Source: Sphingopyxis panaciterrulae
GTDB taxonomy: Bacteria > Pseudomonadota > Alphaproteobacteria > Sphingomonadales > Sphingomonadaceae
DNA length: 64,000 nucleotides
Assembly: GCF_014199295.1 (NCBI RefSeq)
Contig: NZ_JACIJH010000009.1
Span: 1 to 64,000 of the forward strand
Direction of reading: 5' to 3'
The notes beneath the pieces were generated by a model. It had not been told where the DNA came from and ran no database searches. It saw only the letters and a program-made list of their open reading frames with translations. The translations under genes and the position numbers were made by a program. Shown piece after piece: positions 1-7,239 of this stretch (positions are counted from its first letter, which is position 1; every line of letters begins with the position of its first letter).

Positions 1-46
1 CGCTCCTCGGGGCTTCGCCCCTCGTCCCGACAGACACACCGCCGCC

Positions 47-87
47 ATTCTCATCCTGATTGTCGGCAATTCTCACCCTGATTGTCG
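47..87. repeat. Two 19-bp direct repeats, possible IS or element end
   Basis: Two copies of ATTCTCAYCCTGATTGTCG lie at 47-65 and 69-87, 22 bp apart and differing at one base. A GGGGC/GCCCC hairpin sits at 9-21. The repeats coincide with the point where the neighbouring yggS-like frame loses similarity. Closely spaced repeats of this kind occur at the ends of some insertion sequences (IS21-like elements, for example). No transposase is visible in the window, so this is inference. Confidence 0.45.
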
Positions 88-282
88 CGCAGCAGGCGCT
101 GGCACCGTCTTGATGATCGCCAGCAGCCGCACCTCGGCACGATCCCGTCCGGCACGTGCGCAGGCGCGCGCAATGCGATTCTCGACCGCGGTCAGATTGG
201 CACGGAAGGTTGCCAGCGGATCCGCCCCGAACCGGGCGATATCTTCCGGCGAAAGCGCGATGTCGTCAGACAATGTCGCCAT
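73..282 (-). pseudogene. Truncated YggS/PLPBP-family pyridoxal-phosphate protein
   Basis: The 69-residue frame matches the first quarter of YggS-type PLP homeostasis proteins, which are usually about 220-230 aa. It has an N-terminal helix rich in Ala/Arg followed by LLAIIKTVPA; the Lys would be the PLP-binding lysine of the usual SKT motif, here with Ile for Ser. After KTVPA the frame runs into the direct repeats at 47-87 and stops. The remaining TIM-barrel is missing, so the fragment cannot be functional. It looks like a gene cut by an insertion or by an element boundary. Confidence 0.7.
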
Positions 283-303
283 AGGGTGTCTCGCCCTGCG
301 CTC

Positions 304-798
304 TCACGCAGCGTCTGCCATGAAGCGAGGGAACAGGACATCGTTCTCGATATGGATATGCTCGACCAGATCGTCGGCAAATTTGGTGAGCCCGGCATAG
401 AGCCCGCGCCATGTCGAGCATCCGTCTTCGGGGATGGTCAGGTCGTTGGTGAGCGACCGGATCGCGTCCAGATGCGCGCCATGCTCCTGATGCTCAGCCA
501 TCATTTTGGTGATGGGGAAGAGCAGTGGCATCTGGGCGCCTTTGTTCATCTGGGGAAAGAGGACGATCTCTTCCTTCTGCATATGCAGAGTGAGTTCGCC
601 GAGCATCTGTTGCAACAGGGCGGCGAGACCCGCAGGGACTGCCGGATGTTCCTTGTGCACCGCCTCGACGCGCCGGGCCTGCTCGATGAGTTCGGGGAGT
701 TCCTTGCTGTGCACGCGATGGAAGCGTGTCACGATGGCGTCCGTCAGCGTTCCGGTGTCCAGGCCATCCGGTTCGGCAAGAAGCTCGTCCGGCGTCAT
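304..798 (-). CDS. RIC/YtfE-like di-iron hemerythrin-fold protein, short form
   Basis: This 164-residue all-helical protein has the ligand pattern of hemerythrin-like RIC (repair of iron centres) proteins. There is an early FHRVH segment, LHMQKEEIVLFP, MMAEHQEHG, and a C-terminal VEHIHIENDVLFPRF with His and Glu ligands. RIC proteins repair nitrosative or oxidative damage to Fe-S clusters. Classical YtfE is about 220 aa with a Cys-containing ScdA_N domain, which is absent here. The start is supported by AAGGAG 6 nt upstream of the ATG. It lies next to a decayed gene and an ECF sigma operon on the same strand. A generic hemerythrin-domain protein is the alternative. Confidence 0.8.
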   Translation of the reverse strand: MTPDELLAEPDGLDTGTLTDAIVTRFHRVHSKELPELIEQARRVEAVHKEHPAVPAGLAALLQQMLGELTLHMQKEEIVLFPQMNKGAQMPLLFPITKMMAEHQEHGAHLDAIRSLTNDLTIPEDGCSTWRGLYAGLTKFADDLVEHIHIENDVLFPRFMADAA

Positions 799-927
799 GA
801 TCGTCTCCTTATCTCCCGAGTCGAACCCGAGTCCGGCCCATAACCGGTATTTTCTATACCACTTTTATTGGCACCCTGATTGCGGGGGCGCAAAAATTTC
901 CCGGCTCCCTGTTCCGCTCCTTGCTCG

Positions 928-984
928 ACCGGTGGGCATCGGCGAGTAACTCCGATCCCGCGAACGACCGCTCTGTTGGCGGAA
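928..984. repeat. Dispersed intergenic repeat, copy A
   Basis: This segment matches 4698-4758 and 9346-9406 in the same orientation. The best-conserved core is GATCCYGCGAAYGACSGC followed by TMTGTTGGCG, and all three copies share a GAG about 10-12 bp before it. It lies between the RIC gene and the 3' end of the sigma gene and has no open frame of its own. It is probably a degraded repeated element common to sphingomonad intergenic DNA. Confidence 0.5.
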
Positions 985-999
985 TCGTCCGACGCGGCT

Positions 1000-1713
1000 T
1001 CATTCCTCGCCGCAGAGGCCCTCTGCCCGGCCGCGCGCCATGACGTTCGAGACGATACGATCGCAGCGCTCGCCCGCGAAGCTGAAGACATCGCCGATCG
1101 CGATATCGATCTCCTGCGCAAGACCTTCGCGTAGTAACGCGCGCGCGCGGAAATATCGCGTCCGCACGGTGACGGCAGGAATGTCCAGGGCTTCGGCCAC
1201 CTCGTCGACGCTCATCTCTTCGACCGCGCGCAGCATGAAAACACTGCGGAAGATTTCGGGCAGCAGATCGATACGTGTCTCGATGAGGGTGCGGATCTCC
1301 GACCGAGCGGCCGATTGCTCCGGGCCACGATTCGGGGCCTCGGTGAGCGCCGACCGGGTATCGTTATCGGTCGACATCATGGCTGCCTCCAGAGGGATGA
1401 TTTGGGCGCTCTTGCGACGCAACCGTCCGAGCGCTTCGTTTACCGTAATGCGAACCAGCCAGGTGGACAGTTTACTTTCGGCGCGAAAGCCGGAAAGCGC
1501 CCGCCAGGCTTGCATCCAGGCTTGCTGCACGACGTCCTCGGCCTCTTCATCGCTTCGGACCATGCCGCGTGCCGTCCGAAATAGGAGCTGGTTATAGCGC
1601 CGCATGATCGCCTCAAAGGCTGCGCCTCCTCCTCGCGTCGCGATGCCGACCAGTTGGGCATCGGGAATATCCCCGGCGAATGGCGGCCGAACCGAATATT
1701 CGGAGTGTTGCAT
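1000..1713 (-). CDS. ECF-type RNA polymerase sigma factor
   Basis: A 237-residue group IV sigma factor. Region 2 spans about residues 20-90, with FEAIMRRYNQLLFRTARGMV, then EAEDVVQQAWMQAWRAL and FRAESKLSTWLVRITVNEAL. Region 4 spans about 140-200, with LPEIFRSVFMLRAVEEMSVD, then EVAEALDIPAVTVRTRYFRA. The second Met is preferred because GGGAAGAAG lies just before it; a start 8 codons upstream is possible. No anti-sigma gene adjoins it. It is the last gene of a four-gene minus-strand run with folE, a DUF2231 protein and a membrane protein, which suggests co-transcription. Target genes cannot be read from the sequence. Confidence 0.85.
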   Translation of the reverse strand: MQHSEYSVRPPFAGDIPDAQLVGIATRGGGAAFEAIMRRYNQLLFRTARGMVRSDEEAEDVVQQAWMQAWRALSGFRAESKLSTWLVRITVNEALGRLRRKSAQIIPLEAAMMSTDNDTRSALTEAPNRGPEQSAARSEIRTLIETRIDLLPEIFRSVFMLRAVEEMSVDEVAEALDIPAVTVRTRYFRARALLREGLAQEIDIAIGDVFSFAGERCDRIVSNVMARGRAEGLCGEE

Positions 1714-1739
1714 TTCTTCTTCCCGTTGGAGCACCATAA

Positions 1740-2546
1740 CTACGCTCCATTCCTCAGTTCGAGAAAATCGCGCCGCAGGGCCTCGTCTTTCAGGAAGGCG
1801 CCCCGCATGATCGAACTGGTCATAACCGGCTGCTCATCCTTGACCCCGCGCCAGCGCATGCAAAAATGGTCTGCCTCCATCACGATCGCCAATCCATCGG
1901 GCCTGATGCGCCGTTCGAGTTCATCTGCCAGCATGGTGACGGCTTCCTCCTGAATCTGCGGCCGGCTCATGATCCAGTCGCAGAGACGCGCATATTTCGA
2001 CAGCCCGATCAGGTTTGCGTCCGTGTTCGGCAGGATGCCGATCCACAGCTTTCCCATGATCGGACACAGATGATGCGAACACGCGCTGCGGAAGCGGATC
2101 GGGCCAACGATCATCAATTCGTTGAGCCGCGAAACGTTGGGAAAGCTGGTGACGGGCGGGGCGGCGCGATATCGCCCGGCAAACACTTCGTCGATGAACA
2201 TCTTTGCCACGCGGCGAGCGGTGCCCGCGCTATTGTGATCGTTGTCCGTATCGATCACCAGAGCACCCAGCACCTCCTTCATCCGGTGTTCGACCTCCGA
2301 ACGCAGTTCATCCAACTCGCCATCGTCGATGAGATCGGCGATGTTGTCGTTGGCCCGGAACATCCGCCCCGCCTTCCTGAGGCGCGCGCGGATCCGGTCC
2401 GATGCTGACTCCTCATTGAAGGGAGAGGCTGGTGCGGGCAGCGTATTCAACACGGTCAAACTCCTCATCGGCGCCCGAGGAGCAGCCAACATATTGTCAG
2501 GGATTGATGCCGGCCGAGACGCCGGTCGTTGAAGCATATTCGTCAT
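1740..2546 (-). CDS. folE: GTP cyclohydrolase I (FolE)
   Basis: FolE converts GTP to 7,8-dihydroneopterin triphosphate, the first step of folate and pterin synthesis. The 268-residue product has the zinc and catalytic motif SACSHHLCPIMGKLWIG and the second zinc cysteine in EADHFCMRWRG. It also has the conserved RVAKMFIDEVFAGRY. An N-terminal extension of about 55 residues precedes the catalytic domain. The start overlaps the DUF2231 stop in an ATGA, implying translational coupling; an internal Met would give 242 aa. Accessory folE copies often serve stress or cofactor back-up roles. That role here is inference. Confidence 0.88.
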   Translation of the reverse strand: MTNMLQRPASRPASIPDNMLAAPRAPMRSLTVLNTLPAPASPFNEESASDRIRARLRKAGRMFRANDNIADLIDDGELDELRSEVEHRMKEVLGALVIDTDNDHNSAGTARRVAKMFIDEVFAGRYRAAPPVTSFPNVSRLNELMIVGPIRFRSACSHHLCPIMGKLWIGILPNTDANLIGLSKYARLCDWIMSRPQIQEEAVTMLADELERRIRPDGLAIVMEADHFCMRWRGVKDEQPVMTSSIMRGAFLKDEALRRDFLELRNGA

Positions 2547-2962
2547 TCGGGCGCGTCCCGGCCGACGCCGTGGCCGTAGACGAGCCGCCCCCCGAACCAC
2601 CCGCCGACAACAAGGGCGACGCTCCCCCCGGCATCGAGCATCAGCGATGCCGTGTCCGGTGCGAGCGCCTGCCAATGGTCGAGCCGCAAGAACAACCGGG
2701 CGGTGAAGAATGTGAACGCAGTCAGCATCCCGCCCATATGAAGCCAGGCGTCCGTCATCGGCGCTCCTTCGGGCACACGCGGCAGTTCGATCATACCGGC
2801 AAGCATGGCGATGGGCGCCATTGCGCAACCGACGGCGAGCAACCCTCCCGACCAGCCCCAGGCTGCCTCACCCAGCCAGAGGCCGGTCACATCGGCGGCG
2901 ACCGCGAGCGACCAGCCAGCGACCGGAAAGTGCACAAGCGCGGGGTGTAATGGGTGCCGCAT
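2543..2962 (-). CDS. DUF2231-type inner-membrane protein
   Basis: This 139-residue protein starts HPLHPALVHFPVA, the hallmark of DUF2231 membrane proteins. It has about four hydrophobic segments, at residues 10-30, 36-60, 72-92 and 105-128. The function of the family is not established; the conserved N-terminal histidines suggest a metal or redox role. It sits between a two-segment membrane protein and folE, overlapping folE by 4 nt, so it is probably made from the same mRNA as the sigma factor. Confidence 0.75.
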   Translation of the reverse strand: MRHPLHPALVHFPVAGWSLAVAADVTGLWLGEAAWGWSGGLLAVGCAMAPIAMLAGMIELPRVPEGAPMTDAWLHMGGMLTAFTFFTARLFLRLDHWQALAPDTASLMLDAGGSVALVVGGWFGGRLVYGHGVGRDAPE

Positions 2963-2966
2963 CGCG

Positions 2967-3305
2967 TCAGAGCACCTGGGACAGTATGGTCAGGAACCCG
3001 GTCACGGCGGCGCCTGCATGAACCACGACGATGCCCTTGGGCGGCAGGCGCTTGCGCACATGAAACGACGCGAGAAAAAATCCGCCAAGCGCAGCAATCG
3101 CCAATATTCCAAAGCCGACCACGACGGGTTGGGAACCGGCCCCCTGGGCCAGCGCCACGATCAGCAGGACGAGCCCCAATGCGCCGAGACCGGCATGGAG
3201 GAGTGAGACTGTCCAGGGAGCGAACTTGTCGCGCAACACATGCGCGGCAAGGAAAAGACCTCCGAGGGCAGCGATTGCGAAGACGGTAACTGCGTAGACG
3301 ATCAT
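2967..3305 (-). CDS. Small four-helix membrane protein of unknown function
   Basis: A 112-residue, almost wholly hydrophobic protein with about four membrane segments and internal similarity: IAALGGLFLAAHVLRDKFAP and IAALGGFFLASFHVRKRLPP are two halves of a tandem duplication. The start is the Met of MIVYAV, preceded by GGAAGGGAA; a longer in-frame extension upstream has no coding character. It appears to be the first gene of the operon leading to DUF2231, folE and the sigma factor. No function is assigned. Confidence 0.7.
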   Translation of the reverse strand: MIVYAVTVFAIAALGGLFLAAHVLRDKFAPWTVSLLHAGLGALGLVLLIVALAQGAGSQPVVVGFGILAIAALGGFFLASFHVRKRLPPKGIVVVHAGAAVTGFLTILSQVL

Positions 3306-3535
3306 ATCGGTTCCCTTCCGGTTGAGGCACCTCGTGGTCGAAAGCTGAGGAAACCCTCGAAACTGTGCCCCGTCAGACCATTGGATGCGACCATCCGGTC
3401 CTGCGTTCCCCGACACGGAAAGTCCGGGTGGAATGGTGCCTCGACGGAAACCGCGCCCGCGGCCTGCCACGGAGTCGATGCGCCTGGTCGAACGATGGCG
3501 ACAGCCGCCTTGCTCACCCGATGAAACGGCGATAT

Positions 3536-3551
3536 TGTATCAATCGGTACA
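3536..3551. promoter_or_regulatory. Candidate TetR operator upstream of the NTF2-TetR pair
   Basis: TGTA and TACA form an interrupted inverted repeat, TGTATCAATCGGTACA, 24 nt before the ATG of the NTF2-like gene in a locally AT-richer stretch. TetR-family regulators commonly bind such sites at their own operon. The arms are only 4 bp, so this is tentative. The rest of 3306-3575 shows no gene. Confidence 0.3.
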
Positions 3552-3575
3552 GAGTTTAATGATGGGTCAAATCAC

Positions 3576-4052
3576 ATGCAATCTTCTGAATCCCGTCCGC
3601 CACATCCTCCGTTCACGGCCGAGTCCGCAGCGCTGAAAGTACGGTTAGCCGAAGACGCGTGGAACAGTCGGAACCCGGAGAAAGTGTCGCTCGGATATGC
3701 CGAGGACAGCAAATGGCGGAACCGTGCGGAGTTCGTGACCGGGCGGTCTCAGATCGTCGCCTTTCTGACGCGCAAATGGGCGAAAGAACTGGATTACAGA
3801 CTTATCAAGAGCGTCTGGGCTTTTGGCGACGATCGGATTGCTGTGCGATATGCCTATGAATGGCATGACGACAGCGGCAACTGGTTCCGGTCCTATGGCA
3901 ACGAAAACTGGGAGTTCGATGGCGACGGCCTTATGAAATCGCGCCATGCCTGTATCAACGATCTGCCGATCGACGAATCGGAGCGCAAGTTCCACTGGCC
4001 GCTCGGTCGGCGACCGGATGGCCATCCCGGCCTGACCGAACTGGGGCTCTAG
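3576..4052 (+). CDS. NTF2/SnoaL-like protein, DUF1348 family
   Basis: A 158-residue cone-fold protein with the DUF1348 signature: [23 protein letters not shown] helix, [31 protein letters not shown], and [20 protein letters not shown]. The C-terminus ends near residue 150 with [14 protein letters not shown]. Family members are small soluble proteins of unknown substrate, often next to a TetR regulator. Here the TetR gene begins directly after the stop codon with a GTG, so the two are translationally coupled. Confidence 0.8.
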   Translation: MQSSESRPPHPPFTAESAALKVRLAEDAWNSRNPEKVSLGYAEDSKWRNRAEFVTGRSQIVAFLTRKWAKELDYRLIKSVWAFGDDRIAVRYAYEWHDDSGNWFRSYGNENWEFDGDGLMKSRHACINDLPIDESERKFHWPLGRRPDGHPGLTELGL

Positions 4053-4655
4053 GTGCCGCGTTTCATCGCCGAAAAAGCCGACATCATACCCGTGCTCGCG
4101 GATGTGTTCCGCGAACACGGCTATGAAGGGGCGACGCTTTCACGCATCCACGAACGCACGGGGCTCGGCCGCGGCAGCCTCTACCACTTCTTTCCGGGCG
4201 GAAAGGAAGAGATGGCCGCCAGCGTGCTCACCGATATCGACGCGTGGTTTGCGCAGTATGTTTTCGAACCACTCCGCCGGGAAGACGGCACCGGCAAATC
4301 CATCGACCAGATGTTGGATGCAGTCACACGCTATTTCGGATCGGGCAACCGGATCTGCCTGGTCGGAGCTTTCGCATTGACCGACGCGCGTGACCGCTTC
4401 GGCACGGCGGTCGCCCAGTATTTTACCCGCTGGATCGACGCTTTGTCGGCGGCGTTGCGCCGGATGGGCGCCTCAGGCTCCATTGCAATCGCCGTCTCCG
4501 AGGACATCGTGACGGCTATACAGGGCGCTATCGTGGTGTCGCGCTCGCTTGATGATCCGGCCGTGTTCGAGCGCACGATGAGCCGTCTACGGGCTAAATT
4601 CCCGCTGGTCGCGCACGATGATGCTTTGACGTCGTCCGAACGGACCGCGATTTGA
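4053..4655 (+). CDS. TetR/AcrR-family transcriptional regulator
   Basis: A 200-residue regulator with a TetR HTH in residues 8-55 (VFREHGYEGATLSRIHERTG, LGRGSLYHFFPGGKEEM). A helical ligand domain follows, with Cys97 or nearby in the GNRICLVGAFAL loop. The GTG start abuts the stop of the NTF2-like gene. The protein resembles LmrA/YxaF-type TetR members, which sense electrophiles or small organics. It probably represses its own operon through the TGTA/TACA site near 3540; that is inference. Confidence 0.85.
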   Translation: MPRFIAEKADIIPVLADVFREHGYEGATLSRIHERTGLGRGSLYHFFPGGKEEMAASVLTDIDAWFAQYVFEPLRREDGTGKSIDQMLDAVTRYFGSGNRICLVGAFALTDARDRFGTAVAQYFTRWIDALSAALRRMGASGSIAIAVSEDIVTAIQGAIVVSRSLDDPAVFERTMSRLRAKFPLVAHDDALTSSERTAI

Positions 4656-4697
4656 ATGTTTCGGCCCCCCGGTTTTCCCGGGAGCCGGTTCACCCAT

Positions 4698-4758
4698 ATG
4701 AACGACCGGCAGGTATCAACGAGTCTCACTGATCCTGCGAATGACGGCTATGTTGGCG
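4698..4758. repeat. Dispersed intergenic repeat, copy B
   Basis: This copy shares GATCCTGCGAATGACGGC then TATGTTGGCG with copy A. It shares ATGAACGACCGGCAGGTATC with copy C (ATGAACGTAGGGCAGCTTTC). It sits between the converging tetR and tag genes and has no frame of its own. Confidence 0.5.
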
Positions 4759-4786
4759 CGAATGGCGCAATGCAGGATATTGGCTT

Positions 4787-5389
4787 TCAACCCAGCGGCG
4801 GTTGAAATTCGGCCCGCGCTTTTTCCGCCTGCATGCGGATCGCGCAGCCTTTAGCGTGGTCGTTGATCAGTCCCATCGCCTGCATGAAGGCATGGACCGT
4901 GGTGGGGCCCACGAATTTCCAGCCACGCTTCTTGAGATCCTTTGACATCGCGGTCGACGCAGGTGAGGTGGAGGCGAGATAGGGGATATCGCCTTCGGGC
5001 TCGAAGCTCCAGACATAGGCTGCGAGCGAGCCTCTCTCACCCACCAGTTCCTGTGCGCGGCGCGCATTGTTGATAACCGCTTCGATCTTGCCACGGTGAC
5101 GGACGATCCCGGCATCCTGCAACAGCCGCTCGACATTCGTTTCGTCGAAATCGGCGACGCGAACGAAATCGAAGCCGCGAAATGCTGCACGGAAATTTTC
5201 ACGTTTGGTGAGAATCGTGCGCCAACTGAGGCCTGCCTGAAAGCCTTCGAGACTCAACTTCTCGAACAAGCGCCGATCGTCGGAGACCGGGAAGCCCCAT
5301 TCATCGTCATGATAGGCGACATAATCTTCCGACGCCGCGCACCAGCTGCACCGGATCACGCCATCGGGCGCCGAATAAAGCCCCACCAT
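4787..5389 (-). CDS. tag: DNA-3-methyladenine glycosylase I (Tag)
   Basis: Tag excises 3-methyladenine from alkylated DNA. The 200-residue protein has the family zinc site: Cys in VIRCSWC, His in YHDDEWG, and the C-terminal HAKGC pair. The helix-hairpin-helix core GFQAGLSWRTILTKRENFRA and the ending KRGWKFVGPTTVHAFMQAMG are also present. The Met of MVGLYSAPDG is chosen as start because the upstream in-frame stretch lacks coding character and GGGAATGGAAT precedes it. It stands alone on the minus strand. Confidence 0.92.
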   Translation of the reverse strand: MVGLYSAPDGVIRCSWCAASEDYVAYHDDEWGFPVSDDRRLFEKLSLEGFQAGLSWRTILTKRENFRAAFRGFDFVRVADFDETNVERLLQDAGIVRHRGKIEAVINNARRAQELVGERGSLAAYVWSFEPEGDIPYLASTSPASTAMSKDLKKRGWKFVGPTTVHAFMQAMGLINDHAKGCAIRMQAEKARAEFQPPLG

Positions 5390-5665
5390 ATTCCATTCCC
5401 TGCCATACAGAAGGCGGCCCGGCGCGATGGTACAGGGAAGCCCATCGGCTTCTCCCTCAAGGCACCTATTCGTCCGTCGGACTATCCTGCCTTGCGCCTC
5501 AACGCCAGCGCCTGCCATGAACGGCTTCCCGCGCGCGCTTTCAGATGGCCGAAGAAGCACCAACAAGACCGCGGTAATCATCCACGCGATCTGAACCTAC
5601 GGCATCTTTGGTCAAACTGATTTCCACCTGTGAACGTCCATTATGCCGGCGGCTCCGGTCAACTT

Positions 5666-5696
5666 GTCCGCTGAGTTCAACGTCGGCTCAGCGGAC
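5666..5696. terminator. Perfect 10-bp inverted repeat in a 367-bp intergenic gap
   Basis: GTCCGCTGAG at 5666-5675 and CTCAGCGGAC at 5687-5696 can form a perfect stem with an 11-nt loop. Flanking CAAC and GTTG extend it. There is no T-run, so it may be a structured remnant rather than an intrinsic terminator. The rest of 5390-5756 shows no coding or other feature. Confidence 0.35.
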
Positions 5697-5756
5697 CGTT
5701 GATTCCGAAGAGGCCAGTTCGAATTCTCGTGAGAGCGGCCACCTTTTTCGATTGGC

Positions 5757-6155
5757 TCAGCCACGCCTCGCGCGGTTCAGGGTCTCGATAATCCGGCAGT
5801 CGCCGATCCGTTCACCGAGGCAGGATCGCAGCATCTGGCCCAGTTCCTCGCGCAGCAAGGTCAGATCCGCGATCTTGCGGTCGATCTCCCCGAGTTGCTC
5901 CTGCACCAGCCGATCGACATTCTCGCAGGGTTTGTCGTCATGATCCGACAGCGCGAGCAGTTGCCGAACCTGAGCCATGCCGAAACCGAGTTCGCGCGCT
6001 CGCCGCACGAAGGTAAGCGCAGCGAGATGATCGTCTGAATATTCGCGGTAGTTGCTGTCGGTACGATCGGCGGCGGGTAGGATGCCCTCGCGCTCGTAGT
6101 AGCGGATCGTTTCCGCCTTCGTGCCGGTGGCTCTTGCCAGTTCGCCGATACGCAT
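5757..6155 (-). CDS. CadR/PbrR-like MerR-family metal regulator
   Basis: A 132-residue MerR activator. The winged HTH is MRIGELARATGTKAETIRYY and a long dimerisation helix follows. Cys77, Cys112 and Cys120 (DKPCENVD, RSCLGERIGDC) match the metal-binding cysteines of CadR/PbrR-type Cd/Pb/Zn sensors rather than CueR or SoxR. It is divergent from a CDF exporter, and the shared 90-bp region holds a classic MerR operator. Expected action is to repress at rest and distort the promoter when Cd, Zn or Pb binds. Confidence 0.88.
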   Translation of the reverse strand: MRIGELARATGTKAETIRYYEREGILPAADRTDSNYREYSDDHLAALTFVRRARELGFGMAQVRQLLALSDHDDKPCENVDRLVQEQLGEIDRKIADLTLLREELGQMLRSCLGERIGDCRIIETLNRARRG

Positions 6156-6158
6156 CGC

Positions 6159-6189
6159 TTGACCTTGTAGTTGCTACAAGGTGCATATC
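6159..6189 (+). promoter_or_regulatory. MerR-type operator-promoter of the CDF exporter
   Basis: A -35 box TTGACC (6159-6164) is followed by a 19-20 bp spacer and an AT-rich -10 (CATATC near 6184). The spacer holds a perfect 9-bp inverted repeat, ACCTTGTAG-TTG-CTACAAGGT (6162-6182). Over-long spacing with a dyad inside it is the signature of promoters activated by MerR-family proteins. It lies 4 bp from the merR start, so the regulator is probably autoregulated. Confidence 0.85.
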
Positions 6190-6222
6190 TCCTCGCGACT
6201 CGAACGTTGCAAGGAGAGCGGC

Positions 6223-6843
6223 ATGGGTAAATCCTGCTGCCAGCCCCCCGAACCGGACCAGACCTCCCACAATGATCCGGGTTGGCGTCTGATCCTGTGG
6301 ATCGCCCTGATTGCCAATGCGGCGATGTTCCTGGTCGAAATCGTTGCGGGCCTCGCGGCCGATTCCCGCGCGCTTCAGGCGGATGCGCTCGATTTCTTCG
6401 GCGACGCCGCCAACTATGCGATCAGCCTCGGCGTCGCCGGAATGGCATTGGCGTGGCGCGCAAAAGCCGCGTTGTTCAAGGCCGCGACCATGCTGACCTT
6501 CGGCCTGTGGGTGATCGGTTACACGGTCTACGGTCTCGCTGCCGGTTCCAACCCCGAGCCGCAAACGATGAGTCTGATCGGCACGCTGGCCTTGCTGGTC
6601 AACCTTGCCGTCGCGCTGCTTCTGTTCCGCTACCGTGAAGGCGATGCAAACATGCGCTCGGTATGGATTTGTTCGCGCAACGACGCGATCGGAAACCTTA
6701 CCGTTCTCGCCGCCGCGCGTGGCGTGTTCGGGACCAGGAAGGCGTGGCCCGACCTGTTGGTCGCCAGCATCATGGCAGGCCTGGCGATCTGGGGCAGCGC
6801 CGAAGTGTTTGCCCAGGCGCGCCGGGAACTGGCCCATGGGTGA
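6223..6843 (+). CDS. CDF-family cation transporter, membrane-domain-only form
   Basis: A 206-residue inner-membrane exporter expected to move divalent cations (Zn, Cd, Co) to the periplasm. It has six hydrophobic segments. Metal-site helices are ALQADALDFFGDAANYAISL (helix 2) and WICSRNDAIGNLTVLAAA (helix 5), with paired Asp/Asn ligands. An N-terminal KSCCQPP may bind metal. The C-terminal cytoplasmic dimerisation domain of typical CDF proteins is absent, as in other short MerR-linked members. The start is ATG after AAGGAG; a GTG at 6181 lies inside the promoter and is unlikely. The end overlaps DUF3703 by 8 nt. Confidence 0.85.
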   Translation: MGKSCCQPPEPDQTSHNDPGWRLILWIALIANAAMFLVEIVAGLAADSRALQADALDFFGDAANYAISLGVAGMALAWRAKAALFKAATMLTFGLWVIGYTVYGLAAGSNPEPQTMSLIGTLALLVNLAVALLLFRYREGDANMRSVWICSRNDAIGNLTVLAAARGVFGTRKAWPDLLVASIMAGLAIWGSAEVFAQARRELAHG

Positions 6844-7198
6844 CGATAAGGCATCGGCCGTTCTCACCTTCCTTACCGCCGAGTATCACGCGTTCGAAAG
6901 CGCGGCGCGTGCCGGACACATCGAGCAGGCGTGGCGTCATCTGGAGCGCGCCCACATCGTCGCCCAAGCAAGACTCTGGCCGCATTGCCGCTCCCACTGG
7001 AAGATGCTGATATTCGCGATCGGTCTGCGGGACTGGCGCGAGGCTGGCGGCCAAATGGTCCGGCTCCTGTTGGCTCCGGCCGGCAATCTTACTGGCCGGC
7101 TCCCTGTCGGAAACAGTGGCCGCGCAAATATCAGCGCGTTCGCCCGCGCGGAAATCCCACCAGATTTGCTGGCGTTCGTTGATCCAGGCTCCCATTGA
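6836..7198 (+). CDS. DUF3703 protein, metal-resistance-associated
   Basis: A 120-residue soluble protein with the DUF3703 pattern: an N-terminal helix with EYHAFESAARAG, then AWRHLERAHIVAQARLWPHC and HWKMLIFAIGLRDWREAGGQ. Conserved His residues alternate with Trp. The family is usually encoded next to CDF or mercury/cadmium genes; its biochemical role is unknown. The start overlaps the exporter stop, implying coupled translation in the metal operon. Confidence 0.8.
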   Translation: MGDDKASAVLTFLTAEYHAFESAARAGHIEQAWRHLERAHIVAQARLWPHCRSHWKMLIFAIGLRDWREAGGQMVRLLLAPAGNLTGRLPVGNSGRANISAFARAEIPPDLLAFVDPGSH

Positions 7199-7239
7199 GC
7201 CGCTCGTAAATTCCGGTTTCACCAACAGAAAGTCGCTCC

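Noticed and set aside
82..843. 253-codon plus-strand frame opposite the RIC gene
   Set aside because: It mirrors the RIC and yggS genes, has no domain, and its residue bias is typical of an antisense shadow.
1740..2828. Long 362-codon frame containing folE
   Set aside because: The first 94 codons are the antisense-frame shadow of the DUF2231 gene; the ATGA overlap at 2546 marks the real start.
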